Shown here: positions 24,791 to 32,759 of the stretch, in pieces
How positions within the stretch are numbered: position 1 is the first letter of the stretch
How the letters are laid out: every line of letters begins with the position of its first letter
DNA from: Nitrososphaera sp.
GTDB taxonomy: Archaea > Thermoproteota > Nitrososphaeria > Nitrososphaerales > Nitrososphaeraceae
Length of the DNA: 41,656 bases
Assembly (NCBI GenBank): GCA_029263715.1
Contig: JAJUFP010000012.1
Span: 1 to 41,656 of the forward strand
Direction: 5' to 3'
Program-made: the position numbers and the translations under genes
Notes under the pieces: generated by a model
Told to the model about the DNA's origin: nothing
Seen by the model: the letters and a program-made list of their open reading frames with translations, nothing else
Database searches by the model: none

Positions 24791-24882
24791 CGGGTCCGGT
24801 GGGATTCGGACCCACGACATTTTAACCCAGATTAACTGATTGGTTAAGAGCCAAACGCTCTACCTGGCTGAGCTACGGACCC
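24791..24882 (-). tRNA. tRNA-Lys(CTT) with a non-canonical intron at 42/43
   Basis: On the minus strand, acceptor GGGTCCG/CGGACCC, D stem GCTC/GAGC, T stem GTGGG/CCCAC and discriminator G are clear. The anticodon loop is CTCTTAA with anticodon CTT. The uninterrupted 3' side breaks after CCAA; removing plus positions 24822-24839 (18 nt) restores the stem TTTGG/CCAAA and a 74-nt tRNA. The intron fits a perfect bulge-helix-bulge: AACC pairs with GGTT, bulges AA|T and AA|A, inner helix CAG/CTG with loop TTAAT. A TTTAAATATC TATA box lies about 30 nt upstream (24907-24918). Confidence 0.93.
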
Positions 24883-24906
24883 GCAGAACAACTTGCAAGA
24901 AAATCA

Positions 24907-24918
24907 GATATTTAAATG
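24907..24918 (-). promoter_or_regulatory. TATA box of tRNA-Lys(CTT)
   Basis: Read on the minus strand, TTTAAATATC lies about 30 nt before the tRNA 5' end at 24882, the normal archaeal spacing. Confidence 0.55.
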
Positions 24919-24933
24919 AAACTAAAAGAAAGT

Positions 24934-25527
24934 TTAGTTGGCTTTCGCCAGTGCCTGCTGCCTTTCCTTGATGATCTTGATGATCGCCTCGGAGACAGAG
25001 CATGCCATCTCTTCCTTTTCCTTGAGGATATGTCGGTAGGCGTCCAGAGTGATGTACACAGGAATCGAGCCGGTACCTTCAAGGAGTGCCTTGACCCGGA
25101 GAAGCCCGTTTTCCATTCCACGCTCTGCAATGTTCTTGAGCTTTACCTTGTCGATAAAGCTGCCTAGAGGCCCCATGGGCATGTCATAGTCGACTTCAAG
25201 GGTGACCCTGCTCTTCTTTTCTTCAAGCTCTTCAAAGTTTGCTGTTATCTGCCATCTCTTGAAGGGGCCTTCAATCATCTTGGCCACTATCCTGCGCAGA
25301 TAGTCGTATTGTACGGTTTCGCAATCCCATTCAAGCCTCTTACCATCGAAATCTCCGCTTATCCTAAAGATAGTACCAACGCCCATGCCGGCCTTGACAT
25401 CTACCGGTACAACATTGAGTCCTATGTTCTCCGGAAACTGGTCGGACATGTGTTCCGGTCTGGCAAAATAAGTGAATGCTTCATTGACAGGAACCTTGAT
25501 CTCTACACTCTTCTTGATAACGGTCAT
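24934..25527 (-). CDS. SRPBCC (START-like) domain protein with C-terminal RHH-like segment
   Basis: Residues about 1-150 form an SRPBCC/polyketide-cyclase-like fold: VIKKSVEIKVPVNEAFTYF, a central strand set, and the long C-terminal helix FIDKVKLKNIAERGMENGLLRVKALL. Such domains bind hydrophobic ligands. Residues 153-197 then read like a ribbon-helix-helix unit: strand IPVYITLD, helix AYRHILKEKEEMA, turn CSVS, helix EAIIKIIKERQQ. The combination would give a ligand-sensing DNA-binding protein, though this tail could also be a simple helical extension. A TATA-like GAATTTAAAGG at 25551-25561 lies about 27 nt upstream. Confidence 0.72.
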   Translation of the reverse strand: MTVIKKSVEIKVPVNEAFTYFARPEHMSDQFPENIGLNVVPVDVKAGMGVGTIFRISGDFDGKRLEWDCETVQYDYLRRIVAKMIEGPFKRWQITANFEELEEKKSRVTLEVDYDMPMGPLGSFIDKVKLKNIAERGMENGLLRVKALLEGTGSIPVYITLDAYRHILKEKEEMACSVSEAIIKIIKERQQALAKAN

Positions 25528-25592
25528 TGCTACAGGAAAATCGGCAATCAGAATTTAAAGGTTTTGAAATGATATTGGCCTGCCGGCCTCGT

Positions 25593-26543
25593 CTAGGCCA
25601 GCGGGTTGGAGTTCACTATTTCATCCAGACACTTGATGATGTCTTCCTTAGTGACCGGGATCGGGTTGTTGTCCAGATGGCCCCTGTCAGGCATGATGAC
25701 ATCTGCTGCCTGGTCCAGCGGCTGCTTCAGCTTCATGGGCTCAAATTTCAGTTTCTGGCATATTTTCTTGAAGCGTTCGTAGTAGACAGACTTGTTGAAC
25801 TTGTGGGCCACCGTGGTACAAGAGGACAGCGCGTATCCGTGCGGCACACCCTCATTTGAAAAGACGTACGAAAGGGCATGTCCAAGTGTGGTGGAAGCGT
25901 TTCCAAATCCGATGCCAGACAGCATTGAGCCGTAGGGCAGAAGATGTGGTTTGTCATTCATTATAGCGTCTTCAAGGATGTCAAATGCCTCTTTGCAGAA
26001 GAACTTGGTGAACGGGTTTGCCAGCTTGCTGTCGTAAGCCTCAGATGCCTGGGCTGCTGCATCGCATGCCGAGTTTCTCATTATGTTAAACGGCGTTCCC
26101 GGTAAAAAGTATGGGTCAACGATGGCAGCATCGGCCAAAAAGGCCTCGTCCTGCAAGAGTTTCTTTTTGTGCTCAAAGCTGACAACGGCATAGGTTGTCA
26201 TCTCGGCCCCTGTTCCAAAGGTTGTCGGGATAAGGATCTTTGGTATGCCGGTCAACTTGCCAAGGTACTTGCACACGTCCATCGAGCTTCCACCGCCAAG
26301 GCCGATGTAGGCCGAGACTTCCTTTCCTTCATACTTTTTGCGGATGTCCTCTATAGTCTCGATGGCTGGATCCGGTGTAACCTTGTCGTACACCTCGTAG
26401 TTCTTGATCCCCATGTAATCAAGCCACTTATTGTAAATGTCCGGCGTAGTCGTTGTAATCACGAGAGCGTTCTTTGGGTACTGAAATTCCTTTGCGGCAT
26501 TTTCGCCAAAGGCGATCTTCCTTGGCATTAGAACTTTCCACAT
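25593..26543 (-). CDS. Iron-type alcohol dehydrogenase family (possible malonic/succinic semialdehyde reductase)
   Basis: The 316-aa protein has the Rossmann GGGSSMD motif (84-89) of Fe-ADH enzymes and IPTTFGTGAEMT. In the metal site, D161, H222 (TTLGHALSY) and H235 (VPHGYALSS) are present, but the position of the second usual ligand (DAxxH) is Q165, so the metal may not be iron or may be held by fewer side chains. The protein is also shorter than typical members (about 380 aa), missing the extreme C-terminus. In thaumarchaea a member of this family is known to reduce malonic semialdehyde in the 3-hydroxypropionate/4-hydroxybutyrate cycle; that role is the leading inference. Confidence 0.82.
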   Translation of the reverse strand: MWKVLMPRKIAFGENAAKEFQYPKNALVITTTTPDIYNKWLDYMGIKNYEVYDKVTPDPAIETIEDIRKKYEGKEVSAYIGLGGGSSMDVCKYLGKLTGIPKILIPTTFGTGAEMTTYAVVSFEHKKKLLQDEAFLADAAIVDPYFLPGTPFNIMRNSACDAAAQASEAYDSKLANPFTKFFCKEAFDILEDAIMNDKPHLLPYGSMLSGIGFGNASTTLGHALSYVFSNEGVPHGYALSSCTTVAHKFNKSVYYERFKKICQKLKFEPMKLKQPLDQAADVIMPDRGHLDNNPIPVTKEDIIKCLDEIVNSNPLA

Positions 26544-26569
26544 GACGTAGGGGTTTCTCTTCAGGTGTT

Positions 26570-27601
26570 TTATGTTTTACTAGATATCCGTTCCTGCAGC
26601 TTTTTCTTTTCAAACCGCATCAGGTACAGAATACCCACAACCAGGAATGCTTCAAGCGACTTGGCAAGGGCCCCGGCTAAGGAGACAGATTCAGGCGCAT
26701 TAGTGGGTGAAAGGGGCGGTGCGATTATGGTGGAATACGCATACAACCCCAGGAGGACAAACGTGCCAGTCAGGCCAAACAGGTTCAGGATCAGCGTCTT
26801 TCTGTAGTACTGGGCAGGCCCGATGCTGCCGGCTTCCGATGTCAGGGTAAGCAGCACGTACATCATGCCGTACGAAACTTGCATGCCGCCGGCAGATATC
26901 AGGAATATCGGGTACTCTAGTCTTAGCGAGCCGTGCTCAGAGTACACCGCAAAATGAACCATGCCGCCGGCAATGGCGGCAAGCATGATGGCGTACTTGG
27001 CTATCTCGCCAGGTGTTCTCAGCTGGCCGGCGCCTCTTTTCTTTCGGTAATTCAGCCACAGGATAATCCCCAGGCCAGCCAGAGGCAGGGTCAGCGCCCC
27101 AAGAATGGTTGTGGTAAAGACGGCACCAAACGTCTTGGAAATGTTGACGTTGAATACCACGCGCTCACAGTTGCATCCAAGAGAGCTTACAAGCGTGCTT
27201 CTTGGAGGGTCCACAGTGTTAGAGTTAACCGGCCCGTTGGCAACGCTTAGCACGATTTGGTAAATGCCGATATCTGGAAAGTTGTAAAAGAGACTGAAAT
27301 CACCTACTTCCTGCTTTGTCCAGGGAAAAGCTGCCAGTCGCTGACCGTTGGTATAGATTTCTACCATGGTTTCTACATCTTTCACATCCTTACCATCGAA
27401 ATCTTGGATGCTGAAGGTTATGGCGGTTGGCTCGCCGGGCGCCGCATATTCCGGATCTAGCGCCTGATAGATGAAGTACTTTTCAACATGTCCTTCATTC
27501 CCGTTATAATGCGGCAGATGTTCTAGATGAGCAAAAGCTGCTGGCGCCGCAAATAAAATTAAAGCTGCAAGAGACAACGCGTAAGGCCAGACGGAAGCCA
27601 C
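26570..27601 (-). CDS. Membrane protein with copper/ectodomain-like N-terminus, oxidase-cluster associated
   Basis: The 343-aa protein begins with a signal peptide (about 1-24), followed by an extracytoplasmic domain rich in beta structure (about 25-150) that holds a CNC cysteine pair, and then five TM helices. His-rich HLEHLPHYNGNEGH at the mature N-terminus could bind metal. It follows ctaA by 31 nt and lies last in the oxidase operon, so a role in oxidase assembly or copper handling is likely. No named family could be assigned by eye. Confidence 0.7.
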   Translation of the reverse strand: MASVWPYALSLAALILFAAPAAFAHLEHLPHYNGNEGHVEKYFIYQALDPEYAAPGEPTAITFSIQDFDGKDVKDVETMVEIYTNGQRLAAFPWTKQEVGDFSLFYNFPDIGIYQIVLSVANGPVNSNTVDPPRSTLVSSLGCNCERVVFNVNISKTFGAVFTTTILGALTLPLAGLGIILWLNYRKKRGAGQLRTPGEIAKYAIMLAAIAGGMVHFAVYSEHGSLRLEYPIFLISAGGMQVSYGMMYVLLTLTSEAGSIGPAQYYRKTLILNLFGLTGTFVLLGLYAYSTIIAPPLSPTNAPESVSLAGALAKSLEAFLVVGILYLMRFEKKKLQERISSKT

Positions 27602-27632
27602 GTGTTGATAGTATGCGTTTGGCAGTATAAAC

Positions 27633-28082
27633 CTAATCTTGGACGGCGCGGATTGCCTTCCTAGAAGGTATCCTGTATGCGTAGAGGAAGGTTACAAGGA
27701 CCATCGAAAACAGGACCAGTCCCAAGCCCAGATGCGCAGTAACAAGGACAGCGTGCAGACGCTCAAATATCACCATCGCACCAAGGACAATCTGGCCAAT
27801 GACGGCTCCTGCAGCGATAAGCGATGTGATCTTCATTCCGGTTGGTCCCTCCTTTGATTTCACTGCAAAGACGGTTGTTGCTATCACCAGCATGCCAGTC
27901 GTGGCAGCCACGGAGCGATGTATGTACTCAATGATAAAATCTGCACCGGGAGCAAGCCCTTGGGGGCAGAGCGGCCAGTCAGGGCACGTTAAACCGACGC
28001 CAGATGCATTAACATATCCGCCTATGAAAATAAGAGAAAAGAGAACGGCAAGCGTCGTAAAAGAGAGGGGTTTGAGGATCAT
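27633..28082 (-). CDS. ctaA: Half-size heme A synthase (CtaA-like)
   Basis: The 149-aa protein has four TM helices and the CtaA motifs GGYVNASGVGLTCPDWPLC (C33, C39), EYIHR (H55) and ERLHAVLVTAHLG (H110, H117). CtaA converts heme O to heme A for terminal oxidases. Bacterial CtaA has eight TM helices from an internal duplication; archaeal half-size forms with four TM are known and probably act as dimers. It overlaps the cupredoxin gene by 4 nt (ATGA), so the two are translated together. It sits in the oxidase cluster, which matches its role. Confidence 0.9.
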   Translation of the reverse strand: MILKPLSFTTLAVLFSLIFIGGYVNASGVGLTCPDWPLCPQGLAPGADFIIEYIHRSVAATTGMLVIATTVFAVKSKEGPTGMKITSLIAAGAVIGQIVLGAMVIFERLHAVLVTAHLGLGLVLFSMVLVTFLYAYRIPSRKAIRAVQD

Positions 28083-28924
28083 TCGGTTACGATGAGCTTG
28101 CCCTTCATGTATGGGTGGACGATGCAGTAGTATGGGTAGTCGCCGGGACTCAGGTTGGATGTAGATATTTCGATCCTGTCTCCTTCCATGAGCAGTCCAG
28201 AGTCGAAAGCCGTGCCAGAGTTTGCGTCTTCAGGGCCTGTTCCTGATGTGACAGAGTGTGGCGCGTTATCAGCGTTTATGACCAGAAATGTGTTACCCTG
28301 TTTGATGCTGAACTCAGCCGGATCGTATGATGGGTTGCCCTGTATTGATGCGCCGCTGGGTATGGTTATGGCAGCTTCTATTGGACTTTGGTTTGTGGCG
28401 CCTCCTGCTTCAGCCTCAACTATGGTAATCTGTGACGTCATGTATGGGTGTACTAGGCAGTAGTATGGGATTACGTCGCCAACCTTGACATCCTTGAGCT
28501 CCAATTCAGCTGATTTTTCTCCTCCGTTGATTATGCTTGTATCGAACACCGCTCCAGAATTGGGGTCTTCAGGACCTGTGCCAGATGTAGCAGTATGAGG
28601 GGCAGTATCAACGTTGTTCCACATCACCTTGTTGCCAAGGGGTACTTTTGCATCATCAGGGTCGTAATCAGGATTTCCTTGAACAGCAGCGCCGGAGAGT
28701 ATGGTTATTGTGGTGACTCCTGCAGCCGCCGGTGGCGGTGGTGGAGGCGGCGTAACCTGCAGTCTTGCAACAGGTGGCGGATTTGCAAAGAGCGCATTAA
28801 AGTTCGTTATCAGGAATGCAGCTCCTATTGCCAACGTCACAACGACTATGATGATGCCCCGTGCCATTCTGCCGGAACTTGTCATTAACACCGGTTCTTT
28901 GTGTTCATGATCATGCTCTGTCAA
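28079..28924 (-). CDS. Membrane-anchored double cupredoxin (two blue copper domains)
   Basis: The 281-aa protein has an N-terminal anchor (about 20-45), a proline linker (PPPPPPP near 60) and two tandem plastocyanin-like domains. Each has a complete type 1 copper set: H110, C156, H159, M162 and H223, C267, H270, M273, both in the form PH-x-[AS]-TSG ... YYC-[LI]-VHPYM. The domains are close copies of each other, so an internal duplication occurred. It probably carries electrons on the outer face to the CuA site of CoxB. The start is TTG, eight nt after an AGGAGG that overlaps the coxA stop, so translation is coupled. Confidence 0.93.
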   Translation of the reverse strand: MTEHDHEHKEPVLMTSSGRMARGIIIVVVTLAIGAAFLITNFNALFANPPPVARLQVTPPPPPPPAAAGVTTITILSGAAVQGNPDYDPDDAKVPLGNKVMWNNVDTAPHTATSGTGPEDPNSGAVFDTSIINGGEKSAELELKDVKVGDVIPYYCLVHPYMTSQITIVEAEAGGATNQSPIEAAITIPSGASIQGNPSYDPAEFSIKQGNTFLVINADNAPHSVTSGTGPEDANSGTAFDSGLLMEGDRIEISTSNLSPGDYPYYCIVHPYMKGKLIVTE

Positions 28925-28936
28925 CTCTAATTCCTC

Positions 28937-30463
28937 CTAGTGATGCGGCTCCTTGCGCGTATGGTCGTAGTACACTTCTCCGATCTTGAACGGATCGTTC
29001 ATGTCTGCTGGCTTGCCGCGTCCTGCACTGTAGATCAGGTTGCCCATCAGCAAGGCTGCGCCTGCTGCAGCTATCCATGCTCCAACGGTAGATATCTGGT
29101 TCATCACTATCAAGGGCTGCACCGGGATGTAGTCAAAGACCCTTCTTGGTTGTCCGTATAATCCCAGGACGTGCTGTGTCAGGAATATCACCGATACTCC
29201 AACGAACAGCAGCCAGAAGGTGATCATGCCTGCCTTTTCGCTGTACATCCTGCCGGTTATCAGCGGGAACAGATAGTGTAGCATGCCGATGAATCCGAAG
29301 GATATCAGCCCCATGACGAACAGGTGGAAGTGTCCTACCACCCAATAGCTGTCGTGGGTCAGGAAGTCAAGCGGCATCTGCGCGTTGACCACACCACCGG
29401 CTCCTGCGTAGAAGAACAGCACGACGCCTCCAACTACAAAGGACATGGGTGTTGCAAACTTGATCCTGCCACCCCACATCGTTGCTATGAAGTTAAACAC
29501 GTGCATAGCTGATGCAGGCACCGCTGCCAGAGTTCCTACCATGAAGACAGTCTTTTCAGTAAAGTTCATGCCTGTCGCGTACATGTGGTGAGCCCAAGAA
29601 GAGAAGGCCACAATGGCCAGTACCACGAACGCCGTGACACCGGATTGATAGCTAAAGATCGGCTTTCTTGAGAACTTGGGTATCAGCTCGTACATCATTC
29701 CAATTGCAGGAATCGCAAAGATGTATACTTCGGGATGGAATGTGAACCAGAACAGATGCTGGTATGCAATTGGATCGCCTCCCATGCTGGGGTTGAAGAA
29801 CCCTGTAACTCCAAGCCTGTCTGTAAACAGCATGATAAGCGCAGCTGCAAAGGTTGGGATTGCCACAAGGATCATGATCGAAGTCACCAAGGTTGCCCAG
29901 ACAAAGAGCGAGGTCTTCATCAATGGCAGGTCAGGATGCTTCATCTTGAGGATTGTTACTATGAAGTTGATGGCACCAAGAATCGAGCCAATGCCCAGGA
30001 TCTTTATACCAAAGATCCACATTTCAGCTGCTGGACCCGGAGCTCTAAGGATAGAATACGGCGGAGTGGCATACCAGGTAAAGTCTGCCATACCCAGCCA
30101 GACCAGCGCCATGCCCACCGGAGTCATCCAGAACGCCACGGCGTTCAGTTTGGGCCATGCCATGTCTTTGTACCTGATCATTATGGGTATCAGGTAGTTA
30201 CCAACACCGGATGCGAACGGAAGCAGCCACAGGAACAGCATGTTGGTACCATGCGTCGTCATGATTCTGTGGAAAGTGTTAGGATCAGGAATTATACCCT
30301 GACTTCCAGGCAAGAATAGCTCAGTGCGGATGGCAACTGCCAGAGCACCACCGATCATTAACGCCACGAGGCTGAGAACAATATAAAGCAGCCCTACATC
30401 GGTGTGGTGGGTTGAAAAGAGTATCTCCCACATCGGACGTGGTTTCTTAACTTCTAGAACCAA
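28937..30463 (-). CDS. coxA: Heme-copper oxidase subunit I
   Basis: The 508-aa protein has about 12 TM helices and the subunit I signatures: the low-spin heme His in ATHGTNMLFLW-like TTHGTNMLF, the CuB HPEVY motif (H243, Y247), WAHHMYATG (two CuB His), and VVGHFHLFVMG with the high-spin and low-spin heme His. It reduces O2 to water and pumps protons. The start is TTG with a GGAGG Shine-Dalgarno eight nt upstream. It is the central gene of the operon and is similar in arrangement to the thaumarchaeal complex IV. Confidence 0.96.
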   Translation of the reverse strand: MVLEVKKPRPMWEILFSTHHTDVGLLYIVLSLVALMIGGALAVAIRTELFLPGSQGIIPDPNTFHRIMTTHGTNMLFLWLLPFASGVGNYLIPIMIRYKDMAWPKLNAVAFWMTPVGMALVWLGMADFTWYATPPYSILRAPGPAAEMWIFGIKILGIGSILGAINFIVTILKMKHPDLPLMKTSLFVWATLVTSIMILVAIPTFAAALIMLFTDRLGVTGFFNPSMGGDPIAYQHLFWFTFHPEVYIFAIPAIGMMYELIPKFSRKPIFSYQSGVTAFVVLAIVAFSSWAHHMYATGMNFTEKTVFMVGTLAAVPASAMHVFNFIATMWGGRIKFATPMSFVVGGVVLFFYAGAGGVVNAQMPLDFLTHDSYWVVGHFHLFVMGLISFGFIGMLHYLFPLITGRMYSEKAGMITFWLLFVGVSVIFLTQHVLGLYGQPRRVFDYIPVQPLIVMNQISTVGAWIAAAGAALLMGNLIYSAGRGKPADMNDPFKIGEVYYDHTRKEPHH

Positions 30464-30530
30464 TCAATTCTCCTCCCGATTATCACCCATGGATTTTGCT
30501 TGCAATAAAAGTATTTTGTTTGCAAGTTTA

Positions 30531-31028
30531 TCAGTTGCTAGCAATTACTGGTTTCGCCTCTTGCAGACTGACTGGAACATCAACTGCGGTGTTTTCTCCG
30601 CTCACTGGTATTGATTCTTCTACGAACAGTTTTGCCCGCATTTGATAGTGGCTGAATCCACAGTACTCCCTGCATTGGATAAGGTACTCGCCGGCCGTAT
30701 CAGGCATCACCCACATGTGGTTTATCCTGCCCGGAACAGCGTCCATCAGGACAGTCAGGTCAGGAATGTTAAATGAATGGTTTACATCTCTTGAGGTAAT
30801 CTCAAACACGTACGGAACGCCCTTTACCAGGTGCAGCTCGCCAAGTTCTTTCTTGCCATCCTCATGCTCAAAGGTCCAGAACCATTGCTGACCAATAACT
30901 TTGACTACTTTGGCTTCCTTTGGAGGATGGTCCAGGAATCTCTCCACCTCCCAGGCAGAAGCACCGAGGTATATCAAAAGCGCAATGACTACACCCACAT
31001 AGACCCATTCAATTGTTGCATGCCCCAT
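30531..31028 (-). CDS. coxB: Cytochrome oxidase subunit II, CuA domain part
   Basis: The 165-aa protein has one N-terminal TM helix and a cupredoxin with the complete CuA binding motif CREYCGFSHYQM plus an upstream VNHSFNIP His. It passes electrons from the blue copper carriers to subunit I. The usual subunit II has two TM helices; here only one is present, and the other appears to be supplied by the adjacent 86-aa gene, which ends directly at this ATG (TAA then ATG). A 67-nt AT-rich gap separates it from coxA. Confidence 0.94.
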   Translation of the reverse strand: MGHATIEWVYVGVVIALLIYLGASAWEVERFLDHPPKEAKVVKVIGQQWFWTFEHEDGKKELGELHLVKGVPYVFEITSRDVNHSFNIPDLTVLMDAVPGRINHMWVMPDTAGEYLIQCREYCGFSHYQMRAKLFVEESIPVSGENTAVDVPVSLQEAKPVIASN

Positions 31029-31289
31029 TTAGCGATGTCCCTCCATTGAGCCACGCTGGACGTTCCGTGGGTTCGATTCTCTAAACCGGAATACAACAAA
31101 CGCAATGACACCCATCAGAATGGCACCGATTGTGAATGCTATGACCATGCCTTTGTAAAAGAGCCCCCATACCTCGACGCGGTTGATGATGATCCGCTCA
31201 TCTTCTTGCGAAAAAGCTGGTTGGAGGATTGAAAATACTACGACAACAGGAATTGCCACTAGCAAAACCTGCCTTAGTGGGACACCCAT
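31029..31289 (-). CDS. Small oxidase membrane subunit (likely split N-terminus of subunit II)
   Basis: The 86-aa protein has a signal-like N-terminal TM (about 6-28), a short external segment, and a second TM (about 43-69) followed by a basic end. The second part, GLFYKGMVIAFTIGAILMGVIAFVVFRFRE, resembles the first TM helix of CoxB. The stop codon TAA is immediately followed by the coxB ATG. It is the first gene of the cluster and carries a minus-strand TATA element (about 31306-31316) roughly 22 nt upstream. Its role as a separate oxidase subunit is inferred from position and hydrophobicity. Confidence 0.78.
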   Translation of the reverse strand: MGVPLRQVLLVAIPVVVVFSILQPAFSQEDERIIINRVEVWGLFYKGMVIAFTIGAILMGVIAFVVFRFRESNPRNVQRGSMEGHR

Positions 31290-31305
31290 TTGGGCGGTAT
31301 ACGAC

Positions 31306-31316
31306 TTTATATCTTA
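31306..31316 (-). promoter_or_regulatory. Promoter of the oxidase operon (TATA box)
   Basis: Read on the minus strand, AAGATATAAAG lies 17-27 nt before the ATG at 31289, so transcription probably starts close to or at the start codon. Confidence 0.5.
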
Positions 31317-31332
31317 TTTAATGTTTTTGGAA

Positions 31333-31956
31333 TTATTCAAATGGATAGCGGTGCATGGACATCACATTAACGCCGGACAGTGTGTAGAATTTGCTTTCAT
31401 GCTTTAGGATCGTCAAAGATGCGTTGCGTATGTGCCATCGGTACAATGCCTCAGGCTTTAGATCCAGCAGAGAGGCAATGGCCGCCTTTATGGGATCGAG
31501 GTGGGTGACACACAAAATGTTCCTGTCTGGATGCTTTTCCGCAGCTTCATCTAGCAGGCTTTTGACCCGCTTTTTAACAGATGTGAAAGACTCGACGCCA
31601 AAACTTTCAAGGACAGGGTCATGCTCGTCGTAGAACTTCAGGAAAAGGTTGCCGTATCGGGTTACGACCTCCTCGTAGTTCATGCCCACCAGCTTGCCCA
31701 GCTCTATTTCATAAAGCCGCTCATCGATAGTGTAGTCGATTCCAACTGTCTTGCAGACTATATCTGCCGTTTCACGGGCCCTTATAACCGGCGAAGCGTA
31801 GACTTTGTCTATCTTTATGCTCTTCAACTGCTTTGCCGTATCCGCCACCTGCTGCCGGCCCTGCTCTGTAAGATGGGCCTCTATATGGCGGCCGACCAGC
31901 ACCCTGCTAACGTTGTTTTCGGCCTGCCCGTGGCGCATAAAGACGACTAGGGGCAA
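31333..31956 (-). CDS. Histidine phosphatase (phosphoglycerate mutase-like)
   Basis: The 207-aa protein begins MPLVVFMRHGQAENN with the catalytic RHG (R8, H9, G10), and has the second family block SPVIRARETA and the second His in VTHLDPI. The fold includes dPGM-type mutases, alpha-ribazole phosphatases and general phosphatases. The substrate cannot be settled by sequence; archaeal genomes often use such enzymes in cobalamin salvage or phosphosugar removal. It is convergent with nothing and lies alone upstream of the oxidase operon in the same orientation. Confidence 0.85.
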   Translation of the reverse strand: MPLVVFMRHGQAENNVSRVLVGRHIEAHLTEQGRQQVADTAKQLKSIKIDKVYASPVIRARETADIVCKTVGIDYTIDERLYEIELGKLVGMNYEEVVTRYGNLFLKFYDEHDPVLESFGVESFTSVKKRVKSLLDEAAEKHPDRNILCVTHLDPIKAAIASLLDLKPEALYRWHIRNASLTILKHESKFYTLSGVNVMSMHRYPFE

Positions 31957-32037
31957 CCTGAGAAGACAGGGTAGTCACCGTTACTTAATTTTTCGGAATG
32001 TGTAAAGTTAATATCCACAGCCGATGTGAACGACTCC

Positions 32038-32718
32038 ATGAAGATAGGCATAGTTGGCGGCACCGGCGGCATGGGCGAGGGATTTGCCCTCAGATGGTGC
32101 TTAAAGCACGACATCATAATTGGTTCAAGGGAAGCCCAGAAGGCAAAAGAAGCTGCAGAGAATTACACTAATACAGCAAAACAGGCGTACGGCCTAGATA
32201 CAACCATTGCAGGAAGCATAACCGGCGATGACAATATATCGCTGGCAAAGAACTGTGACATGCTGATACTCTCAATTCCGTACGAATTCATTGACGATAT
32301 GTGCGGCAAGCTAGCCAGTCAGGTCAGAAGCGACTGCATAGTTGTCTCCCCCATAGTCCCCATGACCAGAACGGATACGGGGTTTATCTACATCCCGCTT
32401 GAGCAGGGCAAGAAACCAGCAGCAGAAATGGTGGCCGAGCGCATGGCTCCCAGGTCTAGGGTGGTCTCTGCCTTTCATACCATTTCTGAAGTAAAGCTGA
32501 AGAAGGTGGGCATGAGCCTGGATGCCGACACATACATCTGCTGCGACGACCAGAACGTTGTCGCAAGGCTCAGCCAGCTTGTATCTGAGATAAGCGGCCT
32601 AAGACCAGTTTACCTTGGCCCGCTGTCCCTGACGTACCAGGCAGAAGTACTTACACCGATGCTCCTTAACGCAGCAAAACAGAACAAGATGAAGCACCCC
32701 GGCATCAAGCTTACATAA
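32038..32718 (+). CDS. npdG: F420-dependent NADP oxidoreductase
   Basis: The 226-aa protein starts MKIGIVGGTGGMGEGFA, the NADP-binding GxGxxG-type loop with the shape used by F420H2:NADP oxidoreductases, then SREAQKAKEAA for the NADP ribose phosphate, and a C-terminal helix region. It moves hydride between coenzyme F420 and NADP. The ORF can start at GTG 32026, but the family begins at the MKIG ATG at 32038, and the TATA-like AAGTTAATAT at 32004-32013 lies about 26 nt before it. F420 synthesis is typical of thaumarchaea. Confidence 0.86.
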   Translation: MKIGIVGGTGGMGEGFALRWCLKHDIIIGSREAQKAKEAAENYTNTAKQAYGLDTTIAGSITGDDNISLAKNCDMLILSIPYEFIDDMCGKLASQVRSDCIVVSPIVPMTRTDTGFIYIPLEQGKKPAAEMVAERMAPRSRVVSAFHTISEVKLKKVGMSLDADTYICCDDQNVVARLSQLVSEISGLRPVYLGPLSLTYQAEVLTPMLLNAAKQNKMKHPGIKLT

Positions 32719-32759
32719 CGCAAACGTTATCAGCAGAGTCATCCACATACCTTGTAAAG

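Noticed and set aside
28720-28750. G-rich run (GGTGGCGGTGGTGGAGGCGG) as a G-quadruplex or repeat element.
   Set aside because: It encodes the proline linker of the double cupredoxin on the other strand and needs no separate explanation.
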